Positions 45,944-56,300 of a DNA stretch of 64,000 bases are shown one piece after another. Source of the stretch: Chimaeribacter californicus (GTDB lineage Bacteria; Pseudomonadota; Gammaproteobacteria; Enterobacterales; Enterobacteriaceae). Position 1 is the first letter of the stretch, and each line of letters opens with the position of its first letter. Location: the NCBI RefSeq assembly GCF_002858675.1, contig NZ_PJZF01000006.1, positions 62,001 to 126,000 on the forward strand, given 5' to 3'. Made by a program: the position numbers and the translations under genes. The notes under the pieces were generated by a model. The model saw nothing but the letters and a program-made list of their open reading frames with translations. It made no database searches and had not been told where the DNA came from.

Positions 45944-46627
45944 TCAGCCGCCGCGCGGCTTGCCGTCCAGCCGGGCGCTGAAACTCTCAATCTTCCGGCT
46001 CTCCAGCCTGACCTGCATCTTGCTGCTCCAGCTCGCGGCCAGCCCCGCTGCACCCAACAGCCGCCGGTACTGCTCTTCGTCATAGGGCTGGTTAAAGGCG
46101 ATGGAAATCGCCTCGGCGACGCTGACCTCGCTGTTGCGGGTCAATAACTCCAGCGGCTGCCCGTCACTGATATACCCCGGTGACAGCACGCGGTAGAGCC
46201 AGCCACAGCGGCCGCTCTGCTGGATAACGTGCGAAAGCTGCGCCACGCCGAGGTGAATCCCGATTTTGTAGCAGGGTGAGCGCGGCTGCGTGACCTGAAT
46301 CAGCGCCTCGCCCCAGCGGAAAATATCCCCGATGAACACGTTCTGCTCGGTGAGGCCCAGGGTAGAGATATTTTCACCAAAGCCGGGCGGCTGGAAATGC
46401 TCCGCCTGCTGCGGGAACTGCTGGCTCAGGTGAGCGTAATGCTCACGCGGAAAATGGCACAGGGCACGGTCCGGCCCGCCATGAAAATGCGTTTCTGCCT
46501 GCTGGTCACCCTCCAGGCCAAGTGGCGTCAGCAAAATCCGGCCTTCTGCGGCGCGTTTGCTGATGCCGCTCGGGCGCATGGTTTCATACTCCCTGACCGG
46601 GCCGATAAACACCTGAGGATAGTGCAT
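45944..46627 (-). CDS. yiiM: MOSC-domain protein YiiM
   Basis: YiiM is a molybdenum-dependent enzyme that detoxifies N-hydroxylated bases such as 6-hydroxylaminopurine. The 227-residue product has the MOSC domain (about 20-165) with GDQQAETHFHGGPDRALCHFPREHY and the molybdenum-binding cysteine in PRSPCYKIG, then a helical 3-alpha tail. Length fits E. coli (224). Located beside sodA in the same orientation, as in E. coli. Confidence 0.95.
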   Translation of the reverse strand: MHYPQVFIGPVREYETMRPSGISKRAAEGRILLTPLGLEGDQQAETHFHGGPDRALCHFPREHYAHLSQQFPQQAEHFQPPGFGENISTLGLTEQNVFIGDIFRWGEALIQVTQPRSPCYKIGIHLGVAQLSHVIQQSGRCGWLYRVLSPGYISDGQPLELLTRNSEVSVAEAISIAFNQPYDEEQYRRLLGAAGLAASWSSKMQVRLESRKIESFSARLDGKPRGG

Positions 46628-46684
46628 AGTCTCTCCTTTGCGGGGCAGGCGGTGCCTGCGGATGTTTCCAGCTTATGGCAGCGC

Positions 46685-46714
46685 ATAAAAAATGCCAGCG
46701 CACGCGCCGGCATT
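46685..46714 (-). terminator. Rho-independent terminator after sodA
   Basis: ATGCCAGCGC pairs with GCGCCGGCAT (one mismatch) and is followed on the minus strand by six T residues. Confidence 0.88.
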
Positions 46715-46754
46715 CTTGTGGTCAACGGCGGCCGGGGCCGCGCGTTTAACGGGA

Positions 46755-47378
<624 letters not shown>

Positions 47379-47444
47379 ATTCTTCATCTCCATTGGTGTT
47401 TTGCGGCGCAGGGCAGGTGCAAGCACCGCGTAAGCAGTCGGATC

Positions 47445-47480
47445 ATTATAGTTAATTAAATGATATTGAAAATGATTATC
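47445..47480 (-). promoter_or_regulatory. sodA promoter with Fur box
   Basis: On the minus strand GATAATCATTTTCAATATC (47480-47462) matches the 19-bp Fur consensus with few changes and is the same element as in E. coli sodA. A perfect -10 TATAAT (47450-47445) lies 16 bp past TTTTCA inside the box, so Fur binding blocks the promoter. Confidence 0.88.
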
Positions 47481-47564
47481 TCAGGCCGCCCCGGCCGCGG
47501 CACGGGGCGGAATCAGCGACTTATAGCCCGCTGACATATCGGTAAAAAAATCGATCTAAGCGGC

Positions 47565-48404
47565 TCAGTACAACCGCTGTGGGTGAGTATAGACGGTGGC
47601 GCGGCCCGGTTTGCTAAAGCCCACCAGCGTCAGGTTGCAGCGTTCTGCCACTTCAACCGCCAGCGTGGTGGCGGCAGAAACGGCGAAGAGAATCTCCGCG
47701 CCGCACATTGCGGCTTTTTGCACCATCTCATAGCTGGCCCGGCTGGAGACCAGCACCGCGCCCGCCTGCCATGCCGGTTTTCCGCTGCGCACGCCCAGCA
47801 GTTTGTCGAGCGCCACATGGCGGCCCACATCCTCACAGCCGCCGAGCAAGGTGCCCTCCGGCGCAATCCAGGCGGCGGCATGGGTGCAGCCGGTAAGCTG
47901 GCCGACCGGCTGGTACTCTTTAAGCGACGCCAGCGCGCCGTCAAGCCGGGACAGCGAAAACTGCTGGGTAAAGGGCAGCGGGACCAGCGGGCGGAAAAGA
48001 TCGCCGAGCTGCTCCACCCCACACACCCCGCAGCCGGTGCGGCCCGCCATGGCGCGGCGGCGCTCCTTCAGCCCGGCAAAGCGGCGGCTGGAGAGCTCCA
48101 CCTGTACTTCGATGCCGTTGCAGGAGGGAAGAATATCGATGCCGTAAATCTCCTGCGGCGTCTCGATAATGCCTTCCGAGAGCGAAAAACCGAGCGCAAA
48201 CGCCGCCAGATCTTTGGGCGTCGCCATCATCACCACATGGGAGATGCCGTTATACACTAGCGCCACCGGCACCTCTTCGGCCAGCCAGTCCGCTTCGGCG
48301 GTGTCCAGCCGGGTACGCGGGAAGACCTGGCGCTGTTGCGCGCCGTCACGCGGTTCCCCGCCGGCGGTTACCGCGCCGTTACTCTGTTTTGTACGTTCGT
48401 TCAC
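47565..48404 (-). CDS. fdhD: Formate dehydrogenase sulfurtransferase FdhD
   Basis: FdhD passes sulfur from IscS to the molybdenum cofactor of formate dehydrogenases. The 279-residue product contains [20 protein letters not shown], the essential CxxC in [12 protein letters not shown], and CTHAAAWI. The start is uncertain: GTG at 48404 gives a length near E. coli (277); GTG at 48428 adds eight residues. It is divergent from fdhE with only a short gap; in E. coli fdoGHI lie between them. Confidence 0.94.
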   Translation of the reverse strand: MNERTKQSNGAVTAGGEPRDGAQQRQVFPRTRLDTAEADWLAEEVPVALVYNGISHVVMMATPKDLAAFALGFSLSEGIIETPQEIYGIDILPSCNGIEVQVELSSRRFAGLKERRRAMAGRTGCGVCGVEQLGDLFRPLVPLPFTQQFSLSRLDGALASLKEYQPVGQLTGCTHAAAWIAPEGTLLGGCEDVGRHVALDKLLGVRSGKPAWQAGAVLVSSRASYEMVQKAAMCGAEILFAVSAATTLAVEVAERCNLTLVGFSKPGRATVYTHPQRLY

Positions 48405-48560
48405 GTGCCTGTACCTGATTTTTAACACCCACAGGGTTACTGTGGTACTGTGCCGGAAAGGGCAGAAGTGCCCACCTTAGCGCTGTTCAGACGCGAACAG
48501 AACCGATTTGTTCTATCGGCGTTGTCCACGACGACGGCCATTCACCAGGAGAGCGACGCC

Positions 48561-49490
48561 ATGAGCATCCGTATTGTGCCTAACCGCGGTGCCACCGCAC
48601 CCCAAACCAGGATGTCCGCGGCGCATGCCATACCGCCGCTGTTGTTTGCCAACCTGAAAAGCCTCTACGCCCGGCGCGCGGAGCGGTTGCGGCATCTGGC
48701 AGAAGAGAGCCCGTTGCAGGATCTGCTGGCGTTTGCCGCCCTGATTGCCGATGCCCAGCAGCACGCGCTGCACGACCATCCGCTGACCATGGACATGTCA
48801 GCGCTGCTCGCCAGCACGGCGAAAACCGCCCTGCCGCCGCTGGATATTCACACCTTTGAGCGTGACCCACACTGGCGCACGCTGTTGCAGGCGATCATGG
48901 CGGAGCTGCGCCCGCAGGTTGACCCGCACCTGCGGGCGGTGCTGGAGAACCTGGAGAAGTGCTCGGAAAACCAGCTGGAAAATTACGCCGCCGCGCTGCT
49001 TACCCGGGAATTCACCGACGTGGGCAGCGAAACCGCGCCGCTGATCTGGGCGGCGCTCTCGCTTTACTGGGCGCAGATGGCGGCGCTGATCCCCGGCAAG
49101 GCGCAGGTGGAGCACGGCGAGCATCGCCAGTTCTGCCCGACCTGCGGCAGCATCCCGGTTTCCAGCCTGGTGCATCTCGGCTCGGTAAGCGGGATGCGCT
49201 ACCTGCACTGCAACCTGTGCGAGTGCGAATGGCATGTGATGCAGGCCAAATGCAGCAACTGCGAACATACCCACGGGCTGAACTACTGGTCGCTGGACGA
49301 TATCTCCTCGCCGGTGAAGGCCGAAAGCTGTGACGACTGCGGCACCTACCTGAAAATCCTGTTCCAGGAGCATGACCCGAACGTAGAGCCGGTGGCGGAT
49401 GACCTCGCCACGCTGGTGCTGGATGCCAAAATGGAAGATGAGGGGTTCGCCCGCAGCAGCATTAACCCGTTCCTGTTCCCCGACGGCTGA
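48561..49490 (+). CDS. fdhE: Formate dehydrogenase accessory protein FdhE
   Basis: FdhE is a cytosolic rubredoxin-like protein needed for assembly of respiratory formate dehydrogenases. The 309-residue product (same as E. coli) has four CxxC pairs: [23 protein letters not shown] and SCDDCGTY, binding iron or zinc. The ATG at 48561 aligns with E. coli and follows AGGAG; the longer in-frame start at 48450 is rejected. No formate dehydrogenase structural gene is nearby. Confidence 0.96.
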   Translation: MSIRIVPNRGATAPQTRMSAAHAIPPLLFANLKSLYARRAERLRHLAEESPLQDLLAFAALIADAQQHALHDHPLTMDMSALLASTAKTALPPLDIHTFERDPHWRTLLQAIMAELRPQVDPHLRAVLENLEKCSENQLENYAAALLTREFTDVGSETAPLIWAALSLYWAQMAALIPGKAQVEHGEHRQFCPTCGSIPVSSLVHLGSVSGMRYLHCNLCECEWHVMQAKCSNCEHTHGLNYWSLDDISSPVKAESCDDCGTYLKILFQEHDPNVEPVADDLATLVLDAKMEDEGFARSSINPFLFPDG

Positions 49491-49621
49491 GCAACGCCGT
49501 GGGCGGCTGCTACGCTTAAAGGGTGCGCCGGTGTTTCAGAGCATTCTGTGGCGGTGGCGGCCCCGGCGTGGGTTACCCTTGCGGTACGCAATCAGCTAAC
49601 CCGATAAAAAGAGGAACAAGG

Positions 49622-50299
49622 ATGATGTTAAAAAGCGCGATGAAATTTACCGCCGTGGCACTGTTGGCGGCCGGGCTGATGGCCTGTGATGACAAACCGG
49701 ATACCACCCCGACGCCGCCGCCCCCGGCTTCCAAACCCACCGTGGCTGCGAACCCGTCGTCCGTGTCGCCGGAAACCCAGGTGGTGCAGGGCAGCCAGCC
49801 GGTGCCGGTTGCGCCCGCCAATGGGGTGGATGTCTCGCTGCTGACCGGCAAAATCGGCTTCCACCTGCCGGCCGGGTTCTCAGACCAGACCCAGCAGGCG
49901 GGCATCGCCAATACTGAGCAGTCCCATACCCAACTGTTTATCGACAGCCACAGCCGCCAGCTGGCCGTGACCTCGGAAGTGGTGCCGCCGGCCGGGCAGG
50001 TGATTGATACCAGTGACGCGGCGTTTGCCGGGTTGTCAAAAGGGTTGCTGAACGGCCTGAGCAACCAGTACCAGGACATCAAGAAAACCGACGAAAAAAC
50101 CTTGACCCTCGGCGGCCAGCGTTTCCGCCGGATGGACACCGAACAGCGCGTGAAGGGCCAGCCGGTGCTGGCGACCACCCTGTTCACCGTGCTCGACAAA
50201 AAGGTCGTGACCCTACAGGTGGTGACACCGGTCAACAACGGTGAGGCGCACGATACCCTGATGAAATCCATTACAGACAGCATCAAAGTAAAAGGCTGA
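49622..50299 (+). CDS. DcrB-like lipoprotein
   Basis: A 225-residue lipoprotein. After the signal (MMLKSAMKFTAVALLAAGLMAC) the lipobox LMAC gives lipid-linked Cys22, then a proline-rich linker (about 27-60, TPTPPPPASKP). The rest (about 70-225) resembles DcrB (DUF1795): TGKIGFHLPAGFSDQTQ and a mixed alpha/beta domain ending VKG. It is longer than E. coli DcrB (185), mainly because of the linker. GAGG lies 7 bases before the ATG. Placed between fdhE and yibF; function unknown. Confidence 0.78.
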   Translation: MMLKSAMKFTAVALLAAGLMACDDKPDTTPTPPPPASKPTVAANPSSVSPETQVVQGSQPVPVAPANGVDVSLLTGKIGFHLPAGFSDQTQQAGIANTEQSHTQLFIDSHSRQLAVTSEVVPPAGQVIDTSDAAFAGLSKGLLNGLSNQYQDIKKTDEKTLTLGGQRFRRMDTEQRVKGQPVLATTLFTVLDKKVVTLQVVTPVNNGEAHDTLMKSITDSIKVKG

Positions 50300-50342
50300 G
50301 GCCCACGGTGCCCTTACGCATCCCTGAAGGAGGACGGTAAAG

Positions 50343-50948
50343 TTGAAACTCATCGGCAGTTATACCAGCCCTTATGTGCGCAAGATTTCAGTCATGTTGC
50401 TGGAAAAGGGCATCGATTTTGATTTTGTGAATGATTCACCCTGGGCAGACGACACGCAGGTGCCGCACTTCAACCCGCTGGGTAAAGTGCCGGCCCTTAT
50501 CGCGGATGATGGCGAGATCTGGTTCGATTCCCCGGTGATCGCCGCATATCTCGACACCTTGCCCGGCGGCACGCCCCTGTTGCCGGCCGACCCGGCGGCT
50601 GCCCTGCGGGTGCGGCGGCTGGAGGCGCTGGCGGACGGCGTGACGGATGCTGCCGTGGCGCTGGTACTGGAGAAACGCCGCGAGGCGGATAAGCAGGATG
50701 AGGCGTGGATTGTGCGCCAGCGTGGGGTGCTGAACCGGGGGCTGGATGCGCTGGAGCAGTACGCCGCCTCGCACCGGGATCTTAACGGTGAAACGCTCAA
50801 CCTGGCGGACATCGCCGTCGCCTGTGCGCTGGGCTACATCAATTTCCGCCGCGTGGCACCCAACTGGTGTGTGGAGCGGCCGACGCTGATCGCGCTGGTG
50901 GAGCGACTATTCCAGCGGGAAAGCTTCGCCCGGACAACACCTCCTTAA
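50343..50948 (+). CDS. yibF: Glutathione S-transferase family protein YibF
   Basis: A 201-residue GST-like protein close to E. coli YibF (202). The thioredoxin-fold N-domain opens KLIGSYTSPYVRKISVML with conserved SPYVRK, NPLGKVPAL and DSP; the helical C-domain ends RESFARTTPP. The start is TTG at 50343, with GGAGG about 8 bases upstream. In E. coli it is next to selA-selB; here aldB follows directly. Confidence 0.93.
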   Translation: MKLIGSYTSPYVRKISVMLLEKGIDFDFVNDSPWADDTQVPHFNPLGKVPALIADDGEIWFDSPVIAAYLDTLPGGTPLLPADPAAALRVRRLEALADGVTDAAVALVLEKRREADKQDEAWIVRQRGVLNRGLDALEQYAASHRDLNGETLNLADIAVACALGYINFRRVAPNWCVERPTLIALVERLFQRESFARTTPP

Positions 50949-50979
50949 ACCGCATCTTACTGATTTCACCCGTTTCACC

Positions 50980-51002
50980 GGCCGGTGCGCGATGCGCCGG
51001 CC
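50980..51002 (+). terminator. Hairpin after yibF
   Basis: GGCCGG (50980-50985) and CCGGCC (50997-51002) enclose further pairing CGC/GCG. The T-tract after it is short. Possible terminator 30 bp past yibF. Confidence 0.55.
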
Positions 51003-51041
51003 TTCCTGTACTGATCCTCTCCCGGCAAAAATAGTGTGAGA

Positions 51042-51056
51042 TAACTCGAAGAGTTA
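51042..51056. promoter_or_regulatory. Palindrome TAACTC-GAA-GAGTTA upstream of aldB
   Basis: A perfect 6-bp inverted repeat 165 bp before the aldB start. It may be an operator; no regulator can be named. Confidence 0.35.
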
Positions 51057-51220
51057 GGTTGCGCATCCTGCGTGTGGTGTTGTGGCGTCTACATTTTAAG
51101 CAAACCTGTCGGCCCGGCCCCGGCTGTTCAGCGCTTGCTGTGTGGGAAGACGCGCCGGGCGTTACTTATTACCCACGAGACAGGCGTGCGGGCGTGGCCC
51201 GCCACGCCAAGGAGCACACC

Positions 51221-52759
51221 ATGCCTTATGATCAACCCTCGAGTGCCGTGATCCCCGGTGAATATGGTTTCCCGCTGAAACTTAAAGCGCGTTATAACAA
51301 CTTTATCGGCGGTGAATGGGTGCCGCCCGCCAATAACCAGTACTTCCCGAACGTGACGCCGGTCACCGGCCAGGTGATGTGTGAAATCGCCAGCTCCAGC
51401 ACGCAGGACGTGGATCGCGCGCTGGATGCGGCGCATCAGGCTAAAGGCGAGTGGGGCCGCATGTCGGTGCAGCAGCGCGCCACTATTCTTAACCGCATCG
51501 CCGATCGCATGGAGCAGAACATTGAGCTGCTGGCCGCCGCCGAAACCTGGGACAACGGCAAACCGATCCGCGAAACCACCGCCGCCGATGTGCCGCTGGC
51601 GATTGACCACTTCCGCTATTTCGCCGCCTGCATCCGCGCGCAGGAAGGGGGGATCAGCGAAATCGATCAGGACACCGTGGCCTACCATTTCCACGAGCCG
51701 CTGGGCGTGGTCGCGCAGATTATCCCGTGGAACTTCCCGCTGCTGATGGCCTGCTGGAAAATGGCCCCGGCGCTGGCCGCCGGTAACTGCATTGTGCTGA
51801 AACCGGCCAAACTCACGCCGATGTCGATTCTGCTGATGATGGAGCTGATTCAGGATCTGCTGCCGCCGGGCGTGATCAACGTGGTGAACGGCTCCGGCAG
51901 TGAAATCGGGGAATATCTGGCGACGTCAAAACGCATCGCCAAAGTGGCCTTTACCGGCTCCACCGAGGTCGGCCAGCAGATCATGGGGTACGCGGCGCAA
52001 AACGTGATCCCGGTGACGCTGGAGCTGGGCGGCAAATCGCCGAACATTTTCTTTGCGGATGTGATGGACAAAGAGGATGCCTTCTTTGACAAGGCGCTGG
52101 AAGGCTTCGCGCTGTTTGCGTTCAACCAGGGTGAAGTCTGTACCTGCCCAAGCCGCGCGCTGGTACAGGAATCGATTTACGAGCGGTTCATGGAGCGCGC
52201 CATTAAGCGCGTAGAAAGCATCCGCAGCGGCAACCCGCTCGACTCCGCCACCCAGATGGGGGCGCAGGTGTCGCAGGGGCAGATGGAAACCATCCTCAAC
52301 TATATTGAAATCGGCAAAAAAGAGGGCGCGGATGTGCTGACCGGTGGCCGCCGCAAAACCCTGGGCGGCGATCTGGCGCAGGGCTACTATCTGGAGCCGA
52401 CCATCCTGTTCGGGAAAAACAGTATGCGGGTCTTCCAGGAGGAGATCTTCGGGCCGGTGCTGGCGGTAACCACCTTCAAAGATATGGATGAGGCGCTGGC
52501 GATCGCCAATGACACCGATTACGGGCTGGGGGCGGGCGTCTGGAGCCGCAACGGCAACGTCGCTTACCAGATGGGGCGGCAGATCCAGGCCGGGCGCGTA
52601 TGGACGAACTGCTACCACGCCTACCCGGCCCATGCAGCATTTGGCGGCTACAAGCAGTCGGGCATCGGGCGGGAAACCCACAAAATGATGCTGGAACACT
52701 ACCAGCAGACCAAATGTTTGCTGGTCAGTTACTCGGAAAAACCCCTCGGCCTGTTCTGA
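51221..52759 (+). CDS. aldB: Aldehyde dehydrogenase AldB
   Basis: AldB is an NADP-linked acetaldehyde dehydrogenase induced in stationary phase in E. coli. The 512-residue product (same as E. coli) has the cofactor motif [12 protein letters not shown], the catalytic Glu in LELGGKSPN and the catalytic Cys in [12 protein letters not shown]. The ATG at 51221 follows AAGGAG; an upstream in-frame start at 51059 gives a non-matching extension. Confidence 0.96.
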   Translation: MPYDQPSSAVIPGEYGFPLKLKARYNNFIGGEWVPPANNQYFPNVTPVTGQVMCEIASSSTQDVDRALDAAHQAKGEWGRMSVQQRATILNRIADRMEQNIELLAAAETWDNGKPIRETTAADVPLAIDHFRYFAACIRAQEGGISEIDQDTVAYHFHEPLGVVAQIIPWNFPLLMACWKMAPALAAGNCIVLKPAKLTPMSILLMMELIQDLLPPGVINVVNGSGSEIGEYLATSKRIAKVAFTGSTEVGQQIMGYAAQNVIPVTLELGGKSPNIFFADVMDKEDAFFDKALEGFALFAFNQGEVCTCPSRALVQESIYERFMERAIKRVESIRSGNPLDSATQMGAQVSQGQMETILNYIEIGKKEGADVLTGGRRKTLGGDLAQGYYLEPTILFGKNSMRVFQEEIFGPVLAVTTFKDMDEALAIANDTDYGLGAGVWSRNGNVAYQMGRQIQAGRVWTNCYHAYPAHAAFGGYKQSGIGRETHKMMLEHYQQTKCLLVSYSEKPLGLF

Positions 52760-52796
52760 TGCCGATTGTGCTTACAATCCTCTGTTTTGAAATAAA

Positions 52797-52824
52797 AAAC
52801 GGCAACGCATCGCGTTGCCGTTCT
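52797..52824. terminator. Terminator between aldB and mdfA
   Basis: ACGGCAACGC pairs with GCGTTGCCGT, flanked by AAAAA and TCTCTT. Lies between convergent genes. Confidence 0.8.
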
Positions 52825-52847
52825 CTTCCTGATGGGGCAGTGCCGGA

Positions 52848-54086
52848 TTAATACTGGCTAACGGCCTTGCTGTCGCGTTGACGCCCGCGCATAAACAGCA
52901 CCACCAGCGTCAGCCAGCACATGCCGCTTAAAAAGTTGAACAGGTTAAACACGCCGCTGCCGCCCCAGCCGTAGGCCACTTTGGCGATCTCAATGCCTAT
53001 GGTAAACACCAGCATACTCAGCACCCCCATCGCGGCCGACACCGTGCCTTTGCTCATCTCACTGGAGAACAGCGTCAGGCGGTAAAGCCCGGCGTTGGCA
53101 ATGCCGATGCCGAAAGCGTAGAAGCTCAGCCCGGCCACCATCCACAGGTAGGCATGGGAAGAGTAAAGCGTGGCCGCGGCAGCCAGCAGCAGCCCGGCGA
53201 CCATCGGCGCGGCACCCAGCCAGATCAGCGTTTCCACGGATTTCCTGCCGGTCAGGCGGGCCAGCGTGATATTGCCGATAATCAGCGCGCCGAATACCGG
53301 CACCTGCATCAGGCCATAGTCCAGCGTGCTCAGCCCTTCCCCCCGGATCAGCAGCACCGGCGACTGGGCAATCCAGGCCAGCAGCGGCAAACTGGCAAAA
53401 CCAATCGCCAGTGCGCCGCACACAAAGCGGCTATTGCCCAGTACCACCCGGTAATCACGCCCCAGCCCGGTGAGGGACAGCGGCTCGCCCCGGCGGGTGG
53501 CGGTTTCCGGCATCGCCCGCCACAGGCCGTAAAAGGCAAAGGCGGACAGCAGGGCAAACAGCACAAACATGCTCTGCCACGGCAACCAGGCGATCAGCGC
53601 CGCGCCCGCCAACGGCCCGAGCAGCGGGGCAATCAGCGCCACGTTCGCCATCAGCGCAGTGATTTTGATGCACACCGATTCTTCAAAGGACTCCTGAATC
53701 GTCGCGTACCCCACCGCACCGATAAAGCACAGCCCGATACCCTGCAAAAAGCGCACCGCGATGAACTGTTCAATGGTCTGGGTAAACAGGATCGCCAGGC
53801 AGCTCAGGGTAAAAAAAGCCACGCCGGAGAGCATCACCGGGCGGCGGCCGCGCCGGTCAGAGAGTGGCCCCAGCAGCCATTGCAGGAACATGCCGCCGGC
53901 CAGATAGGCGGTCATAGAGGTCGGTACCCACTCCTCACCGGCATGAAATGCGGCCACTACCGCCAGCATGCCGGGCTGGATCATATCGTTGCCGATATAG
54001 GTCGCAAATTCGAACAGCACCAGCGAGAGCGGAAACCACAGCGCCCGGCGGCCCAGGCGGGCAACAGGAGGTATTGTGTTTGTCAT
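52848..54086 (-). CDS. mdfA: Multidrug efflux MFS transporter MdfA
   Basis: MdfA is a proton antiporter that exports chloramphenicol, lipophilic cations and other drugs. The 412-residue product (E. coli 410) has twelve helices and the membrane-embedded acidic residues of helix 1 in [18 protein letters not shown] (Glu and Asp), plus motif [15 protein letters not shown]. Strong likeness throughout to E. coli MdfA. Convergent with aldB. Confidence 0.95.
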   Translation of the reverse strand: MTNTIPPVARLGRRALWFPLSLVLFEFATYIGNDMIQPGMLAVVAAFHAGEEWVPTSMTAYLAGGMFLQWLLGPLSDRRGRRPVMLSGVAFFTLSCLAILFTQTIEQFIAVRFLQGIGLCFIGAVGYATIQESFEESVCIKITALMANVALIAPLLGPLAGAALIAWLPWQSMFVLFALLSAFAFYGLWRAMPETATRRGEPLSLTGLGRDYRVVLGNSRFVCGALAIGFASLPLLAWIAQSPVLLIRGEGLSTLDYGLMQVPVFGALIIGNITLARLTGRKSVETLIWLGAAPMVAGLLLAAAATLYSSHAYLWMVAGLSFYAFGIGIANAGLYRLTLFSSEMSKGTVSAAMGVLSMLVFTIGIEIAKVAYGWGGSGVFNLFNFLSGMCWLTLVVLFMRGRQRDSKAVSQY

Positions 54087-54324
54087 AAATTAACTTAATG
54101 AATGTAAAAAGGAAAAATCGAAAAAGCCGCGCGGGCCATTGTCGGGAAAACGGTAAGGGCGGCTATTTTGCTGCCAATTGCCGGCCTTGGCAATCATGCC
54201 CGGTAAATATCGCACAATCTGAGTTTAGCGGATTTCAGGTTGTTGAATTCTCCGGCCGTATATAACCTCTTTTTAACAATAAACCGTTTTTAACAGTAAA
54301 CAGTGACAAGGATGCGGCAGCGGC

Positions 54325-55320
54325 ATGACTCACCGACTTATCTGGGTTGATAACCTGCGGGCGCTCGCCTGCCTGATGGTTATCCTGATCCACACCACTA
54401 CCTATTATGTGACCACCGGCGTCTCTGTCGGCAACCTGAACTGGGATATTGCCAACCTGCTGAATTCCCTGTCGCGGGTCAGCGTGCCGCTGTTTTTCAT
54501 GATCTCCGGCTACCTGTTTTTCGGGGATAAAAGCGCCGGAAAGAAGCACCTGCTGCGGATCGGTTGCTGTTTGCTGTTCTACAGCGCGGTGTCACTGGTG
54601 TATATCGCCCTGTTTACCCGCATCGGGTTCTGGCCGTCACTGCGTAACCTGCTGTTCAAGCCGGTGTTTTACCACCTCTGGTTTTTCTACGCGATCGCGG
54701 TGATTTACCTGCTCTCCCCACTGATTAACGTCAAACCCGTTGCGGCGCGCACGGCGCTGGGGATAGGTGTGGTGCTGGGGATTCTGGTGAACCCGCAAAT
54801 GGCGCAGATTTCATGGCATCAGTTTCACCTTATCCCGGTGAATCTGTTTGTGGCCGGCGACACCTTTTATTACGTGCTGTATGCGCTGCTGGGCCGCGCC
54901 ATCGGGATGATGGACACCCAACGGCGCGGCCTCACGATGCTGGCCGGGTTGCTGTTTGCAGCCGCTGTGGGGCTGATTGCCGTCTCCACCAAAAAACAGA
55001 TGTTTATCAACGGCGCCTTTGCCGATACCTATTACGTCTACTGCGGCCCGCTGGTGTTTATTGCGGCCATTGCGCTGTTTGTCTGGGGCAAGAACAGCCT
55101 CGCCACGGCGATGCTGCCGGGCATGCGGCGCATTGCCGATCACTCCCTGGCGATTTATGGGTTTCATGCCCTGATCATTAACTTCATCCGCAGCCAGAAA
55201 TGGGATGTGATCCGCTGGCCGCTGCTGGATATGGTATATGTTTTCGCGGTGGCGCTGGGCTTAAGCCTGCTGCTGGGCTATGCGGTGCGCCGCCTTGATC
55301 CGCGGCGGCTGGTCAGCTGA
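54325..55320 (+). CDS. wecH: O-acetyltransferase WecH
   Basis: WecH adds O-acetyl groups to enterobacterial common antigen. The 331-residue membrane protein (same as E. coli) belongs to the acyltransferase-3 family, with WVDNLRALACLMVILIH containing the conserved His-like motif, SRVSVPLFFMISGYLFFG, and ten or so helices, ending DPRRLVS. Its last 8 bp overlap the convergent AraC-type gene. Confidence 0.94.
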   Translation: MTHRLIWVDNLRALACLMVILIHTTTYYVTTGVSVGNLNWDIANLLNSLSRVSVPLFFMISGYLFFGDKSAGKKHLLRIGCCLLFYSAVSLVYIALFTRIGFWPSLRNLLFKPVFYHLWFFYAIAVIYLLSPLINVKPVAARTALGIGVVLGILVNPQMAQISWHQFHLIPVNLFVAGDTFYYVLYALLGRAIGMMDTQRRGLTMLAGLLFAAAVGLIAVSTKKQMFINGAFADTYYVYCGPLVFIAAIALFVWGKNSLATAMLPGMRRIADHSLAIYGFHALIINFIRSQKWDVIRWPLLDMVYVFAVALGLSLLLGYAVRRLDPRRLVS

Positions 55321-56278
55321 CGCCCCAGCGCGCCTGGGCGCGGCGCAGCTGGCGGGCAGAGGTAAACCCGGCGGCCAGCGCCGCCTGCTCAATGCCGCAT
55401 CCGTCCTGCAAGCGCTGGCGCGCTACCGCCAGCCGCAACTGTTCATGATAATCCCGCACGCTGATGCCGAGATGCTCGCGGAACAGCCGGGTCAGGTGGC
55501 GCTCACTGACATGGGCGCGCGCCGCGACCTCCTCCACCTGCCAGCGCGCTTCCGGGGCAGCGATCAGCGCATTCTGCGCCCGGTGCAGCGCCGGGTGCAG
55601 GTGGTTGCGGTAACGCAGCCAGGGCGAAAGCTGCGGATCGTCGCCGGAGCGGCGGAAATAGACCACCATGTCACGCGCCACTTCGGTGGCCGCCTGCGGC
55701 CCCTGCACGCGGGCGATGATATGCAGCGCTACATCAATGCCCGCCGTGATCCCTGCACTGGTGAGCACTTGCCGGTCTTCGATAAAAATGCGGTTTTCCC
55801 GCACCTGGGCGGCCGGGGCCTGCGCCCGCAGACGGGCGATAACATCATGATGGGTGGTGCACTGGTAACCATCCAGCAGCCCGGCGCGGGCCGCCAGCAG
55901 GGTACCCGAACAGACGCCGACCAGCAGCAGATCGCCCTGTTCCAGCGCCGGACGCTGCGCACGCAGCCACGCCTCCACGACCCGCGCCTCCGGGGTATCA
56001 AACCCGGTACGCGAATCTTTCACCCCCGGCACGATCAGGATTGCGCCGGGCGGCAGGGTATCAGGCAGCGGGCTAATGCCGCCCAACACCAGCCCGGTGG
56101 AGCTGGTAACCTGCGGAGCCGGGCCGATATAGTGCAGCGTGAACTGCCCGGCCAGCTGCAGCGCCTCTGCAGGGCCGGTCACATCCAGCGCCATCACCCC
56201 CGGCAGCACGATAAAGTACGCCTCGCGGCGCGGGCACGTGCTGTTCTGATCGGTGTACTCAGCCTGGTTAAGGGTCAT
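55313..56278 (-). CDS. GlxA/FtrA-type AraC regulator with DJ-1/PfpI domain
   Basis: A 321-residue regulator. The N-terminal domain (about 15-190) is DJ-1/PfpI-like, with GVCSGTLLAARAGLLDG carrying the nucleophile-elbow cysteine; the C-terminal domain (about 215-315) is an AraC HTH pair with AHVSERHLTRLFREHLGIS. Such proteins often control nitrogenous or small-molecule catabolism. It lies 22 bp downstream of the isochorismatase gene in the same direction, so the two likely form an operon. Confidence 0.9.
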   Translation of the reverse strand: MTLNQAEYTDQNSTCPRREAYFIVLPGVMALDVTGPAEALQLAGQFTLHYIGPAPQVTSSTGLVLGGISPLPDTLPPGAILIVPGVKDSRTGFDTPEARVVEAWLRAQRPALEQGDLLLVGVCSGTLLAARAGLLDGYQCTTHHDVIARLRAQAPAAQVRENRIFIEDRQVLTSAGITAGIDVALHIIARVQGPQAATEVARDMVVYFRRSGDDPQLSPWLRYRNHLHPALHRAQNALIAAPEARWQVEEVAARAHVSERHLTRLFREHLGISVRDYHEQLRLAVARQRLQDGCGIEQAALAAGFTSARQLRRAQARWGVS

Positions 56279-56300
56279 CGCTTTTCTTCACCGCCTGCTG

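Noticed and set aside
48450-48560. N-terminal extension of fdhE by 37 codons
   Set aside because: It reads through the fdhD-fdhE promoter gap; the start MSIRIVP at 48561 aligns with E. coli and has AGGAG upstream.
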